Source: an uncultured Anaerolineaceae bacterium (GTDB taxonomy: Bacteria > Chloroflexota > Anaerolineae > Promineifilales > Promineifilaceae). From it: 42,637 nucleotides of DNA. The stretch is from the NCBI GenBank assembly GCA_937967805.1, contig CALBTC010000499.1:1-42637 (forward strand). Direction: 5' to 3'. A program made the position numbers and the translations under genes. Each line of letters begins with the position of its first letter. Position 1 is the stretch's first letter. The notes under the pieces were generated by a model. The model saw nothing but the letters and a program-made list of their open reading frames with translations. It had not been told where the DNA came from and made no database searches. Shown here piece by piece: positions 8,006 through 17,486 of the stretch.

Positions 8006-9367
8006 TTATTTGGCCACGCCTAAACCAGCAAAGTAGGTTTTAAACGCCGATGCTTCAATAGCAAACGTCCCGTCGAGCTGGGCCAGGGCAATGGGCCGCC
8101 ACCAACTGATATCATACAGCCACACAGTAGCATCCAACGTTTGCACAGTCGCTTCTGTGTTGCCCCAGGGGTTGCGCAAAATGATGTACTTGCGGTCGTT
8201 GCGATAATCCCAACCCAGAACGGTATAGCAGTGGGAAGCCACAATATTGGCATCGCCGTAGACAATTTTCTTATCGGTCGCCGTGCCAGATGAATACGTC
8301 CAGCAAGTCATGGGATTGAAAGTGCGGCGGCTTAGTGAATTGGCGCGAACCAGATTCCATAAAGCGTCGCTGGAATGATCAGACGTACTGTAATAGTGGC
8401 GCTTGCCGCCGGTTAGCTGGGCTGTGGCCCACACACAGTCACCCCAGGCTGTGGCGGTGATGTCCGGCTGATCGCCGCTTGTTCCGGTGGTTAGTTTGGC
8501 ATACGCTTTTTCATAAACGGCCGGCCAGATTTCACCTGCTTCACTGGAGCGTGCGTAGATAAAGTTTCCGGCTGCGTCCAAAGGTACTCTATCGGTGACT
8601 TCAATTTCCTTATCAAGCTGGCCATTGCTGTCTGGTTTGAAAAAGCGAACCGCGTTGGTAAATTGCTGCTGCCCCTGGCCGGTGGCACGCGTCATATGTT
8701 TGATATGCTTGGGCATTGCCCAGGCAACGGCGGCTAAGGCGGCAATGTAGTAACAGTTGGCCACAGCACCCTGGATCGGATCGAAGAATTCAGCGGCTTC
8801 ATTGAAAAACTGCCCTGCATCACTCCATGTGCCGTTAGGGGGTGTCCAATCTTTTGTCTTGCCCCTCTCTTTTGGATCTGGCGCTACGGTCAGAACGATA
8901 TCCTTGGTAAATACTTGCGCTAGCCGCTGCCAGCGCTCTTTGTCTGGCAGGCGCAAGACAAGATGAAGATAGTTCAGATTGGCAATTTCTGCCCGGACAA
9001 CGGGAATGGTGCCGACGTCATCAACCGCAAAGCGCGGCCCGAGATCGGCCAGTTTTTGAATCTGCTGGGTATCGACAGAGACTTCCAGATCGCTCACATC
9101 TACTTTGATTTCGACATCCAGGAGCGGCGAGCGAACGGGCTCAATTTGTAGCTTTTCATTGAGGCGCAGACCCATGTAAAGTGGACCTTCATAAACGGGG
9201 TCAAACAGTTCTTCATAGGGCGTCTGCAGGATATCTTCCAGCAGACGGGGCGCGTTGGGCACTTCCTTCCAGTTGATACGACGACCAACCGTCAGTTCGG
9301 CCAGCGCGTAGGGGTTGATGACGGCCGTTTTTTGGTCCGCCGCTTCACTAACAATACTTTCACTCAT
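8006..9367 (-). CDS. Calpain-type (family C2) cysteine protease
   Basis: 453 residues from MSESIVSEAA; GGAGG at 9375-9379 lies 7 bases upstream and settles the start. Residues 1-190 are an unassigned N-terminal region with a proline-poor beta pattern. The protease core follows: C205 in GAVANCYY, then WPAVYEKAYAKL near 281-292, H379 in ASHCYTVLGW and N399 in IILRNPWGN. These match the Cys-His-Asn triad and flanking motifs of calpains (QGxxxxCxx, SHAYxV, LRNPWG), so the catalytic set is complete. No EF hand or C2 domain and no signal peptide are visible, so it may act in the cytoplasm, by regulated cleavage. Its neighbours give no substrate. The palindrome ACGGCCGT occurs only near its 5' end (9323). 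Confidence 0.87.
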   Translation of the reverse strand: MSESIVSEAADQKTAVINPYALAELTVGRRINWKEVPNAPRLLEDILQTPYEELFDPVYEGPLYMGLRLNEKLQIEPVRSPLLDVEIKVDVSDLEVSVDTQQIQKLADLGPRFAVDDVGTIPVVRAEIANLNYLHLVLRLPDKERWQRLAQVFTKDIVLTVAPDPKERGKTKDWTPPNGTWSDAGQFFNEAAEFFDPIQGAVANCYYIAALAAVAWAMPKHIKHMTRATGQGQQQFTNAVRFFKPDSNGQLDKEIEVTDRVPLDAAGNFIYARSSEAGEIWPAVYEKAYAKLTTGTSGDQPDITATAWGDCVWATAQLTGGKRHYYSTSDHSSDALWNLVRANSLSRRTFNPMTCWTYSSGTATDKKIVYGDANIVASHCYTVLGWDYRNDRKYIILRNPWGNTEATVQTLDATVWLYDISWWRPIALAQLDGTFAIEASAFKTYFAGLGVAK

Positions 9368-9460
9368 GGCTATACCTCCAAACAATAAAGTAGATAGACC
9401 CATCACAATACAGGTTGGTGCGGCCCTGAGCGAGGGAAATGGCTGATTGCCAATATTCCA

Positions 9461-9502
9461 TTAAAAAGATCGCACCGTTCCTCAATTAGAATGAACGGTG
9501 CG
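9461..9502 (-). terminator. Intrinsic terminator of the propeller lipoprotein gene
   Basis: Read on the minus strand, CGCACCGTTC pairs with GAACGGTGCG (9493-9502 with 9471-9480; 10 pairs, 12-base loop) and is followed by ATCTTTTTAA at 9470-9461. Stem plus T-run, 65 bases after the stop at 9567, is a classic Rho-independent terminator. Confidence 0.8.
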
Positions 9503-9566
9503 AAGATTGTTTTTCCGGTATGAACTGATTGGAAGATTTTGCCGGCGTGAGTCACGGCCGTTTTGT

Positions 9567-10829
9567 CTACTTCACCATCACACTCAAAACTTCTTCACCG
9601 TCATACAGCAGTATAGAGGCGCCAGGCACGTCCCAGGTGAGCAGTTGGGCCGTCTCGGAAACGGGCGGCATGTTTGCCAGCGCTGCTTTGCCCGTTTGCG
9701 GATCCAGGGTGAACACGGCCGGCTGAGAAGATTCCGGGATGTTGGAGAAAAGCTGACATTCGCCCACGCCCAGCACCATGATGTTTGCCGCAAGCAGGGG
9801 GGGCGCGCCCAGGCAGCGGTAATTTTCCGGATCGCGCAAGGGTTCATCTGCAAAATGGTCTAGAAAAGTCGATTCGGGCAGAAAGTGGGCGAAGCGGCCG
9901 TCTACAGCGGCCCAGACGTAACCGGCCGGGTGCGGTTCTGGCGCACGATCGTCATCGGCGGTGGCGTATAGGAATAGCTGGCTGCTGTCCGGCGTCCAGT
10001 GCGGCTTCCAGAACAAGCCAGAGCCGCCGTATCCGGCCCGATCCAGTGGCGAGATTTGTGTCTGGCTGCCCGTTTCGATTTCCACGACGTACAGACCGGG
10101 CGGGGTGCCGTCCACGCCGTAGTGTGATTCGCGGGTGAAGGCGACGAAACGGCCGTCCGGCGACACCCTTAAGGAATGGGGCACATCCACCGCCAGCAGC
10201 CGGTCCTCCCCGGTGGCAGCGCGCCAGCGGAGTTCATAGGTTTCATCGGTGGCCAAAATGTAGGCAAAGTCCAGCCCGTTGGGTGCCCAACCGGCCGACA
10301 CCACATTCTCTGAAATAATGACCGTTAGGTCACCCGTGGCCACATCGACCAGGAACAGCTTGCCGACAGAGATGTTGCCCGGCCCGGCGCCTCCTTCATG
10401 GGTCCAGGCCAGAACGCGGTCGGTGGCCAGCGCGTAATCGGAATCAACGGAGATGATGGCGGGGGCAAATTCCAGCGCTTCTGAATAGAGGTCAGGCGGG
10501 TAAGGTGTGGACGTCATTTGCCAGCCATCGTCATTGCGCACCAGCCCGGTCAGGCTGTTGCTGCCGCCTTCGATCGCGGCAAACGGTAAGAACCGGTTAA
10601 AGCGTGGGGTGAAGACGGCAGGCTCGGCGGTGGCCGTTGCCGGCACCACTGTGGGCGTCGGCAAAGGGAACGGTGTGGGGGGAACGGCCGTTTTCGTCTC
10701 CGTTGCGGCGGCGACGGCCGTCGCAATTGCGGTAGGCCGACCCGCAACCTCCGGCGTGGGCACAATGGCATCCGGCGTGCAGGCGGCCAAAAACCAAAGA
10801 AAAATGATCAATGCCAAATGTTTCATCAT
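9567..10829 (-). CDS. Beta-propeller (WD40/TolB-like) lipoprotein
   Basis: 420 residues from one of several adjacent ATGs (10826, 10829, 10838); I use 10829, which leaves a short signal peptide ending in the lipobox L-A-A-C with Cys17. A linker rich in Pro, Thr and Ala (residues about 20-75) leads to a beta-rich domain with repeated D-G-x-x and S-P-D-G-R-x-V-A-F elements: SVDSDYALATDRVLAW, APNGLDFAYI, VSPDGRFVAFTRE and TPDSSQLFLYA. These are PD40/TolB-type propeller blades, about five or six. It should be lipid-anchored and face the outside. It lies 55 bases after the alpha-2-macroglobulin gene on the same strand, with a repeat in between, and may be its partner. Confidence 0.78.
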   Translation of the reverse strand: MMKHLALIIFLWFLAACTPDAIVPTPEVAGRPTAIATAVAAATETKTAVPPTPFPLPTPTVVPATATAEPAVFTPRFNRFLPFAAIEGGSNSLTGLVRNDDGWQMTSTPYPPDLYSEALEFAPAIISVDSDYALATDRVLAWTHEGGAGPGNISVGKLFLVDVATGDLTVIISENVVSAGWAPNGLDFAYILATDETYELRWRAATGEDRLLAVDVPHSLRVSPDGRFVAFTRESHYGVDGTPPGLYVVEIETGSQTQISPLDRAGYGGSGLFWKPHWTPDSSQLFLYATADDDRAPEPHPAGYVWAAVDGRFAHFLPESTFLDHFADEPLRDPENYRCLGAPPLLAANIMVLGVGECQLFSNIPESSQPAVFTLDPQTGKAALANMPPVSETAQLLTWDVPGASILLYDGEEVLSVMVK

Positions 10830-10848
10830 CAAATCCATCATATATTTT

Positions 10849-10877
10849 GTAGGGGCGATCCGTCGGGTCGCCCCTAC
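10849..10877. repeat. GTAGGGGCGA / TCGCCCCTAC intergenic hairpin
   Basis: GTAGGGGCGA at 10849-10858 pairs perfectly with TCGCCCCTAC at 10868-10877 around a 9-base loop. This motif is a recurrent intergenic element in many environmental bacterial genomes. It lies between two lipoprotein genes on the minus strand and could reduce expression of the second. Confidence 0.8.
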
Positions 10878-10884
10878 CCTACCT

Positions 10885-13800
10885 TTACTCCGGCGATTCA
10901 ATCACAATCTGGTCGCTGGCGGACCGGCCCCACACGGCCGCATCGTACATGGCGTACACCTCAGTGGGCATGGCGGTGAAGCTGCCGGCCTGCGTGGCCC
11001 GGGCATAATAGCTAATTGTCAGCGGGCGCGGGTCCATCTCGGTGATGAAGAAGCTGACGTGGTCGCCAAACACCTCTTTGTAGTTGTAGCCCAGCTGCTG
11101 CCAGCGGTAGGTTGGTCCGTTGTAGGCGTCGGCGATGTGGCTGGTGGTGGCCAGCCCTTCGTTGAGTGCTTCCAGGCCGCCGGGCAGGCGGTCTTCGATG
11201 ATGATGTAGCTGCCCTGGTCCGGCAAATCAACCGTGAGGCGGATTTGCACCAGTTGACCCGGCTCGATGGCTGTCAGCGGCTTGCCCGTTTCGCCATCCA
11301 GGTAGCGGCGGGTGACGGTGACGGACCCGGCGGCTTCAATTTCTTCGTGGGGCAGGAACATACGGCCGTTCAGCACAAAGTAAAGCCGCCCGCTGCCGCT
11401 TTGGGTCAGCACAATCTCGTTCTCACCCGTTTGCAGTTGTTCTAGCGGAATCGTCAGGGAGACGGCCGGTTCGCCGCGTCCCAACGTGCCGCTGGCCACG
11501 GTCTGGCCGTTGACCTGCACCGTGTAGCTGGTGTTGGCCGCAGCTTCATTGTAGCTGGTGGCCAGCAGGTGATCGGTCAGGCCCAGGATGGCAAACGAGG
11601 TTTCGTTGGTGCTGCCCCAGCCCTGGCTGCGCCGCTGGGCCATCAGCCAGCTTACCATGCCGGGGATGAGCTCGCTGCGCGGCTCAATCCGGCTGTAGGC
11701 ACTGAGGGCGATGGCGGTGGTGCGCACGTTGGAGGCCATCACTTTGTTGTCGTAGTAGCCATCCTCAGAAGCGCCTTCCCAGTAGACGGAGCCATCGCGG
11801 GAAACGGCCGTTTCCTCCAGTTCTGCCAAAACCTCGGCCGCCAGCCCGTTTTCACCCATTTCGTGCAGCGTCAGCGCCAGGGCGGCCAGGCTAAACTCAT
11901 CGCCGCGTAGATTGGTGTGGTCCTCGGCCAGGGCCAGCGTGGCTTCCGCGTTGGGCTGTCCGGCCAGAGCGATGGCGTACAGAGCAAACGCTTTGGTGCG
12001 TGCATCCATGCGCTGCCAGTTCTGGTTGAGCCAGTCTACACCGCGTTCAATGACGACCGGTTCAATTTCGTAGCCGCCCTCGGCTACCTGGGCCAGGCCA
12101 AAGATGATCCAGGCGGTCTGGTAGTCGTGGCTGTTGTCGTCATACCACCAGCCCCAGCCGCCGTCAACGTGCTGGAAGCCGTACAGCCGCTGAATGCTGG
12201 CGTTGATCTGCCCCGGCAGCTCGGCTTGCAGGGTGGGATTGGTGACGCCCAGCTGGTTCAGGGCGCGCCCCACGACGGCGTTGGGCAGCGCCTTGCTCAT
12301 CGTTTGCTCGACGCAGCCGTAGGGGTAGCCGGTGAGGTATTGTAGTCCTTCCAACATGCTGCCGGCGATGGAGCGGCTGAGCTGAAGCTCAACCTGGCTC
12401 ATGGGCAGCGCGTCGTTGGGCACCGTGACGCTGGTTTCAAAGCGGCCGGTGAACTGGCCGACTTCGGTGGTGACGTCGGGAATGGCCAGCGGTTGGATGG
12501 TGAGGGGCAGTTGGATGGCGTCTTGTGGGCCGGAACCAGAGGTGGGAACGGCCGTCATCAACACGTCCACTTCACCCGCCTCAACCGCCTCAACCGGCCA
12601 GCCAACAATGCGCTGCTGCCCCGGCTGCAAGGTAATAGTTTGCGCCGCTTCGCCGCCAACCTCCAATTCCGCATCGCCAGTGTCTAACTCAACAACAAGT
12701 TCCAGGGCTGTATCGCTATAGTTGTGCACGATGGCCGACAAGGCCATTGTGTCGCCGGCGGTGAGGATACGTGGCAGGAGCGGCCGTATGATCACATCCT
12801 GCTTGGTAATAACGTTAGCCGTGGCTTCCCCCACCTGCGTGTCGGCAGTGGTGGCTTTGGCCGTGGCCCGCCAACTGGTGAGGCTGTCCGGCAGGTTGGT
12901 GGTGATAGACACTTCGCCGTTGAAGTCGGTGTGGAGGACGGGCTGCCAGACGGCCGTATCCGGGAAATCGATGCGCGGGCCACCATTGACGCCGCCATCA
13001 CCCCCACCGCCGCCCATGCCGCCTTCATACAGGTAACGCGTGGGGTGCATGGCGTTGTAGGTGGTCACCGTGCTGCCTCGTTCATAATAAAAGGCGTCGT
13101 ACATCAGGCCGTTCAGCTCTGGGCTGAGGGCATAGATCGCTTCATCCACCAGCGCCAGCGATACTTCGGCAGAGACCGGCTCGCCGCGATAGTTGGTGAC
13201 GCGTACGGTGAAGGTGGCTTCTTCGCCGGGGGCGTATACTTCTTTGTCCGTCGTAATGGCCACGTTCAGCCGCTTGGTGAAGGCCGGCACCGATAATTTG
13301 ACATAACTAGAGATGAGCCTGCTGTCCGGCAGGCTGCTGCCCGTGTGTTCCGTCAGGGTGGTGTCCTGTTCCTTCCATGCGTTGATAGCCACGTACACAT
13401 TAGGCACATCCCCTTCCTCAATGGTGACCGGCACTCTGGTGATTGGTGCCGTCAGCTCCACCAATTCCTGGCGGCGGATGCTGCCGCGCTCGACGGTGAG
13501 CAGCGCCGGGCCGCTGAAGCTGGATTCCACCAGGATGTGGGCCACTTCGCCGGGACGGTATTCTTCTTTACCGGCAACCAGATGCAGGTCGCCGCTGTCG
13601 CTGCCGTACCACCCGCTGTAAAAGTCGCTGAAGGCGTAGACCCAGCTGGTGTAGGACATCCGGTTCCCCTGGCGATCCTGCCCGGTGACGCGAATCTGGT
13701 AGTAGCCCGGTTCTTCGATGGTAAAGTTGAGGGAGGCACGGCCGTTTTCTCCGGTGGTCATTTCGGCCGACTGGACGATCGTGTCATATTCGTAGCTTAT

Positions 13801-16659
13801 GCGGTTCCAGCGGCGCAGGCTGAGTTCCAGTGGGCGATTGGCGACCGGTTCATCAAACATTGTTTGCACGCTGGCACTGATGCGGAAGGGTGTGCCCGGC
13901 TCCTGCACGTAGCCGTCTGTTTCCACCCTGAGATATTCGACGGCGTCGTAGATGGTAATGACGGCGTGGCCGCTGACGGTCTGGCGGCTGCCGTCGTCGA
14001 CGGTGGCTTCCAGCCCCCATTGAACCTGGCCCAGGCTGCTGTTCCAGTCGCGTTGTTCAAAGTAAAGGCCGTCGCCGCTTAAACGCACGTCGAGGGTGAG
14101 CCGGCCGTTGGCATCTGTGGTGCCGCGTAAATCGTTGACGCCGTACAGTTGGTACCAGGTGTAGAGACCGACGGTGTACCAATCCGGCTGTACCTGGAAG
14201 CGGCGCAGGGTGACCTCGGCGTTGGCCACCGGTTCGCCAAAGAAGTAGGCGGTGTCGATGGTGATTTCGGCCGTGTCGCCACGCACGTAGGCGGCGGCGT
14301 CCGTGCTGACGGTAACTTCATAGTCGGGCTTGCGGTAATCTTCCACCTTGAAGATTTGCGGATGGGCCGTGCCGTTGAAAGTGGCTTCAACAGTGTAGAC
14401 GCCCAGGGATGCTCCTTCAGCAATCTGGAAGCTGCCGTGGACCGTGCCGAAGCTGTTGGTCGTTAGCTCCTGGGTTTGCACCACGTTGTTGCGGGCGTCA
14501 CGAATGCGGATGGTGACGGCCGTTCCCGCCGGCGGCACAGAGAGCAGCGCATCGTCGTCCAAGCGCACAATGGCTTTGAAGTAGACGATCTGGCCCGGCT
14601 TGTAAATCGGCCGTTCGGTGTAGACAAAGGCAGCCGATTGGGCTCCGGCCGGATTCCTTGATTGCCAATTGTAGTAACCGCCGCTGCTTTGCCATTCGCC
14701 GGAAAGTCCGGTGAGCGTGACGTCGTTGCCAACCTGGGCGGCCACGATGAGCGGTTCGGTGGTAGGCGGACCACCTTCCTCAAAAGTGGGCAGAGTGGTT
14801 TCAAACATGCCTTCGCTGTCGGCCTGGCCGCTGGTGATGATGCTGCCGTTGCGGGCATAAATGGTAACGGCCGCATTGGGCAGAGAGGCACCGTTGATGT
14901 CCGTCACCCAAACCAGCAGCTGCTCATCGGCCTGTTTCACGGCAACCGTGTTCTCGCTAATGACCAGGATGAGCTGGTCGTTGACGCTGCCGGCGATCAG
15001 GTTGAGGATATAGAGGCCGGGCGGCACGTCAGCGGGGATGATCGCTTCCTGCACGTTGGCCCATTCTTGCAGCGGGCTGGCGCTGGTCATTTGCCATTCG
15101 GCCACCAGCTCGGTATCCGTAACATCAATGGCTGTATCCTCTTCCTCCAGCCACACCCAGCCGTGAAAACCGGAATTGTAGCGGTCGAGGAACTGGTTCA
15201 TGGTGAGCCGGTACAGCTCAAAGTTGAACTGAAGCGAATCGCGGCGGAACGCCTGGAACTGCACGGCGCGACGGCCGTTGCTATCCAGCACCTGCGCATT
15301 GGGGCCGTAGCCAAAGTTAGCCACATCTTCCAGCGCTTTGGTGCTAAAAGTCCAGGTGTAAGTGTCAGTGAGCACCTGTTCGCCGCCGGCGCTGCGGGCA
15401 CTGGTAGCGATGGTGACGGTAAAGTCGCTGTTTTCCGCCAGGTAGCCATCCTCCGGCGTGAAGATGAGGATTGTTTCTTCCCAGCGGAAGCTGCCGGGGG
15501 TGATTGGTTCAATCTGGAAGGCGGCTTCGGTGCTGGCGGCGTCCATCGGCCGGTCGAAGCGAATCTTGATCGTGTCGGCGGGATGATTGTTGTCCCCTTT
15601 GGGCGTGGCGGAGAGGATGACGGGCGGCGTGGTGAAAGTTACCGCTTCCGGCTGGGGCAAATCGTCGCCGCCGGCATCGCGCAGCGGCCCGGTGAAGCTG
15701 ATGGTGTAGGTGGTGTCGGCGGGCAGCTGGCTTTCCGGGTCCAGCTCGATCCGTTTGTAATCGTTGCTCCAGCTGAGCTTGCCGCTGATGGCCGGTTTGA
15801 TTTCCATGACCTCGCTTAGCTGGTCGATATCCATGGCGTAGTTGAACTGGAGCACGATGGGGGCTAGGTGGTTGCTGGCGGTGGGCCAGGTGACGCCGGC
15901 AAGGGGCTCGGCCAGTTGGATGGTCCAGGTGTATGGTTTGGCTAAGTGACGGTTGTCTTGGTCAACGGCCGTTTTGCCCACGCTAAACATGTACTCGGTG
16001 CCAAAGGCAAGCTGTTCCTCGACGATAAGGTTGAGCGTGTTGCCGTCCCAATCCAGACGGTAATCCAGCGCCGGCGTGATGGTGATGGCCGCTTCTACCG
16101 TGTCGCGCATCATCGGGCGGTTGAAGGTGAGGGCAAAGCTGGGCTGCCGTTCGGAGACGGTGATGCCGCTGGGGCTGCGCCGGCTGACGAGTGGCGTGTT
16201 CTGGGTTCTGATTTGCCAGCGCTGCACGGCGGCAAATTCCAGGCCGCTGCTGCTTTTGACGGCGGCGTGCAAATTCACCCAGTAGCTGCGATTGGTGCTA
16301 AAGCCTTCGTCGGGGGTGAAGGTGAGGACGGTGTTGTTGTCGCTCCATTCAAATGTACCGCGCACGGGTGGAGAGAAGAGGAGCGGTTGGGGGGCGGTGG
16401 TTTTCATCGGCTGGTTGAACTGAATCACCAGCGGCGCGTCGGGCGGGAAGTCGTCCAGGGCAAAGTCGCCGAGCGGTTCCCAGGCGAGGAAGTCGGGCAG
16501 TTCGGCAGGTTCGCTGGCGGGTTCGTCTGGTTCGTCGATTGATTCGGTGCGGTTGGGAACGGCCGTGGGTGTAACGGTTGTTGGTCGGTCGCCCTGGCAC
16601 GCGGCCAAAATGAGCAAAATGGACAGGAAAAAGAATAAAAAGCGCAGGCGCTGGTTCAT
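10885..16659 (-). CDS. Bacterial alpha-2-macroglobulin, lipoprotein with thioester
   Basis: 1924 residues from MNQRLRF at 16657-16659; AGGGGG about 7 bases upstream supports this over an ATG at 16683. A signal peptide ends in L-A-A-C (Cys21). Four Ig-like Big_5 domains follow (FNQPM, FNRPM, FNYAM and FDRPM landmarks, residues about 60-450), then macroglobulin domains including YKPGQIVYFKA (MG2 type), a Gly-rich segment near 1215, the A2M core (WQPVLHTDFNGEVSI) and the thioester GCVEQ with Cys1449 and Gln1452. A helical toroid (HVDGGWGWW) and a receptor-type C-terminal domain close it. Family members trap proteases by bait cleavage and covalent thioester capture, and guard the envelope. The usual partner PBP1C is not here; the propeller lipoprotein downstream is the only visible companion. 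Confidence 0.93.
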   Translation of the reverse strand: MNQRLRFLFFFLSILLILAACQGDRPTTVTPTAVPNRTESIDEPDEPASEPAELPDFLAWEPLGDFALDDFPPDAPLVIQFNQPMKTTAPQPLLFSPPVRGTFEWSDNNTVLTFTPDEGFSTNRSYWVNLHAAVKSSSGLEFAAVQRWQIRTQNTPLVSRRSPSGITVSERQPSFALTFNRPMMRDTVEAAITITPALDYRLDWDGNTLNLIVEEQLAFGTEYMFSVGKTAVDQDNRHLAKPYTWTIQLAEPLAGVTWPTASNHLAPIVLQFNYAMDIDQLSEVMEIKPAISGKLSWSNDYKRIELDPESQLPADTTYTISFTGPLRDAGGDDLPQPEAVTFTTPPVILSATPKGDNNHPADTIKIRFDRPMDAASTEAAFQIEPITPGSFRWEETILIFTPEDGYLAENSDFTVTIATSARSAGGEQVLTDTYTWTFSTKALEDVANFGYGPNAQVLDSNGRRAVQFQAFRRDSLQFNFELYRLTMNQFLDRYNSGFHGWVWLEEEDTAIDVTDTELVAEWQMTSASPLQEWANVQEAIIPADVPPGLYILNLIAGSVNDQLILVISENTVAVKQADEQLLVWVTDINGASLPNAAVTIYARNGSIITSGQADSEGMFETTLPTFEEGGPPTTEPLIVAAQVGNDVTLTGLSGEWQSSGGYYNWQSRNPAGAQSAAFVYTERPIYKPGQIVYFKAIVRLDDDALLSVPPAGTAVTIRIRDARNNVVQTQELTTNSFGTVHGSFQIAEGASLGVYTVEATFNGTAHPQIFKVEDYRKPDYEVTVSTDAAAYVRGDTAEITIDTAYFFGEPVANAEVTLRRFQVQPDWYTVGLYTWYQLYGVNDLRGTTDANGRLTLDVRLSGDGLYFEQRDWNSSLGQVQWGLEATVDDGSRQTVSGHAVITIYDAVEYLRVETDGYVQEPGTPFRISASVQTMFDEPVANRPLELSLRRWNRISYEYDTIVQSAEMTTGENGRASLNFTIEEPGYYQIRVTGQDRQGNRMSYTSWVYAFSDFYSGWYGSDSGDLHLVAGKEEYRPGEVAHILVESSFSGPALLTVERGSIRRQELVELTAPITRVPVTIEEGDVPNVYVAINAWKEQDTTLTEHTGSSLPDSRLISSYVKLSVPAFTKRLNVAITTDKEVYAPGEEATFTVRVTNYRGEPVSAEVSLALVDEAIYALSPELNGLMYDAFYYERGSTVTTYNAMHPTRYLYEGGMGGGGGDGGVNGGPRIDFPDTAVWQPVLHTDFNGEVSITTNLPDSLTSWRATAKATTADTQVGEATANVITKQDVIIRPLLPRILTAGDTMALSAIVHNYSDTALELVVELDTGDAELEVGGEAAQTITLQPGQQRIVGWPVEAVEAGEVDVLMTAVPTSGSGPQDAIQLPLTIQPLAIPDVTTEVGQFTGRFETSVTVPNDALPMSQVELQLSRSIAGSMLEGLQYLTGYPYGCVEQTMSKALPNAVVGRALNQLGVTNPTLQAELPGQINASIQRLYGFQHVDGGWGWWYDDNSHDYQTAWIIFGLAQVAEGGYEIEPVVIERGVDWLNQNWQRMDARTKAFALYAIALAGQPNAEATLALAEDHTNLRGDEFSLAALALTLHEMGENGLAAEVLAELEETAVSRDGSVYWEGASEDGYYDNKVMASNVRTTAIALSAYSRIEPRSELIPGMVSWLMAQRRSQGWGSTNETSFAILGLTDHLLATSYNEAAANTSYTVQVNGQTVASGTLGRGEPAVSLTIPLEQLQTGENEIVLTQSGSGRLYFVLNGRMFLPHEEIEAAGSVTVTRRYLDGETGKPLTAIEPGQLVQIRLTVDLPDQGSYIIIEDRLPGGLEALNEGLATTSHIADAYNGPTYRWQQLGYNYKEVFGDHVSFFITEMDPRPLTISYYARATQAGSFTAMPTEVYAMYDAAVWGRSASDQIVIESPE

Positions 16660-16683
16660 ATGTGTACCCCCTGTTGTTGTCAT

Positions 16684-17088
16684 CCGTAATCGGTAATCCG
16701 TAACCCGTAAGCGGTAATCTGTTTACCGATAACCGTATACCGATTACCGTTCACGGGTATTGTTTACAGGATAGCCGTTCAGGGGTGGGGCTTGCCTGAC
16801 GCGGGGTCATTGCTTGCCTGACGCGATGCCGACGAAGGGGAGGAAAAGGTGGGTTTAGATCAATTTTGCGAATTTTGTCCGAAAAAACGGCCGAATGACA
16901 TTTAGTATCTATAAGCTTTGGACGGAACAAGAGGCAGTAGTTCTGAACCCCTGCTATGGAGAGGTCTTCGGCCAACATAAAATCTTGTCTGGCTGTGGCC
17001 GTCTCTCAGCTCTGAAGGGCTGGGCTGCTCTCTGCGCAGGTGTACTCAACCGTGCCACTTGCCGATCCTTTGGGTACAAATCGGCCGT
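16684..17088. repeat. Gene-free spacer with iterated GGTAATC words and direct repeats
   Basis: From 16684 to about 16762 the sequence is a reiteration of CGTAATC, GGTAATC and their complements GATTACC, GATAACC and so forms several alternative hairpins. GCTTGCCTGACGCG occurs at 16790-16803 and again at 16812-16825, exactly 22 bases apart. No convincing gene is seen from 16684 to 17088; a small frame at 16895-17146 lacks any family pattern. Confidence 0.55.
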
Positions 17089-17321
17089 ATGGAAACTGCC
17101 AAAATCCAGGAGGGGGCAGCCCTTTATTACCGCATCTTCACCGTAGTCTACTGGTTGCCAGTTTTTGTCTCGGCCGAACCCTGCCTGATCTTCACCGAGA
17201 GCCTCAACTACTGTCAGCAACACAAAGGCTTGCGAATCAATGCCGTTCCCCTTGGCACCCCCTCACCCTGCACCTTGTCAACGAAAACGGCCGTCACTCC
17301 TCCCACACAAAAGACCGCTGA
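17089..17321 (+). pseudogene. Degraded Y1 (RAYT-like) transposase fragment
   Basis: From ATG 17089 one frame gives METAKIQEGAALYYRIFT, then WLPVFVSAEPCLIF and SLNYCQQHKGLRINA, the pattern of the N-terminal half of Y1 (IS200/REP-associated) transposases. The expected H-x-H motif appears only after a frame shift near 17240-17265: in the neighbouring frame LTLHLVNENG follows, resembling HLHLV. The frame ends at 17319-17321, so about two thirds of a normal transposase, including the catalytic Tyr region, is missing. A 10-base tandem (CTGAATCCGG) follows at 17318-17337. Assignment rests on pattern memory of the family. Confidence 0.5.
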
Positions 17322-17486
17322 ATCCGGCTGAATCCGGTGGAAGAGACAACACTGCTTGATAAGGGAGGTTATATCCCCGTTTGTGCCCCCACAATGTGTA
17401 ATGGTAGATGAACAAAATCGAACTTCCTTGTAGCCTGTGAAGTAGAGTGAAGAAGTGTCATTTGATTAAGTAATAAGGGGAAAACA

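Noticed and set aside
14662..15819. A long + strand open frame opposite the alpha-2-macroglobulin gene
   Set aside because: It mirrors the coding strand's codon structure, has no family motif and would lie wholly antisense to a clear gene.
16684..16762. A CRISPR-like array
   Set aside because: Words are too short and irregular, with no spacers of constant length and no cas genes.
16895..17146. 83-residue + strand frame in the long spacer
   Set aside because: No motif, no ribosome site, and it overlaps the transposase relic.
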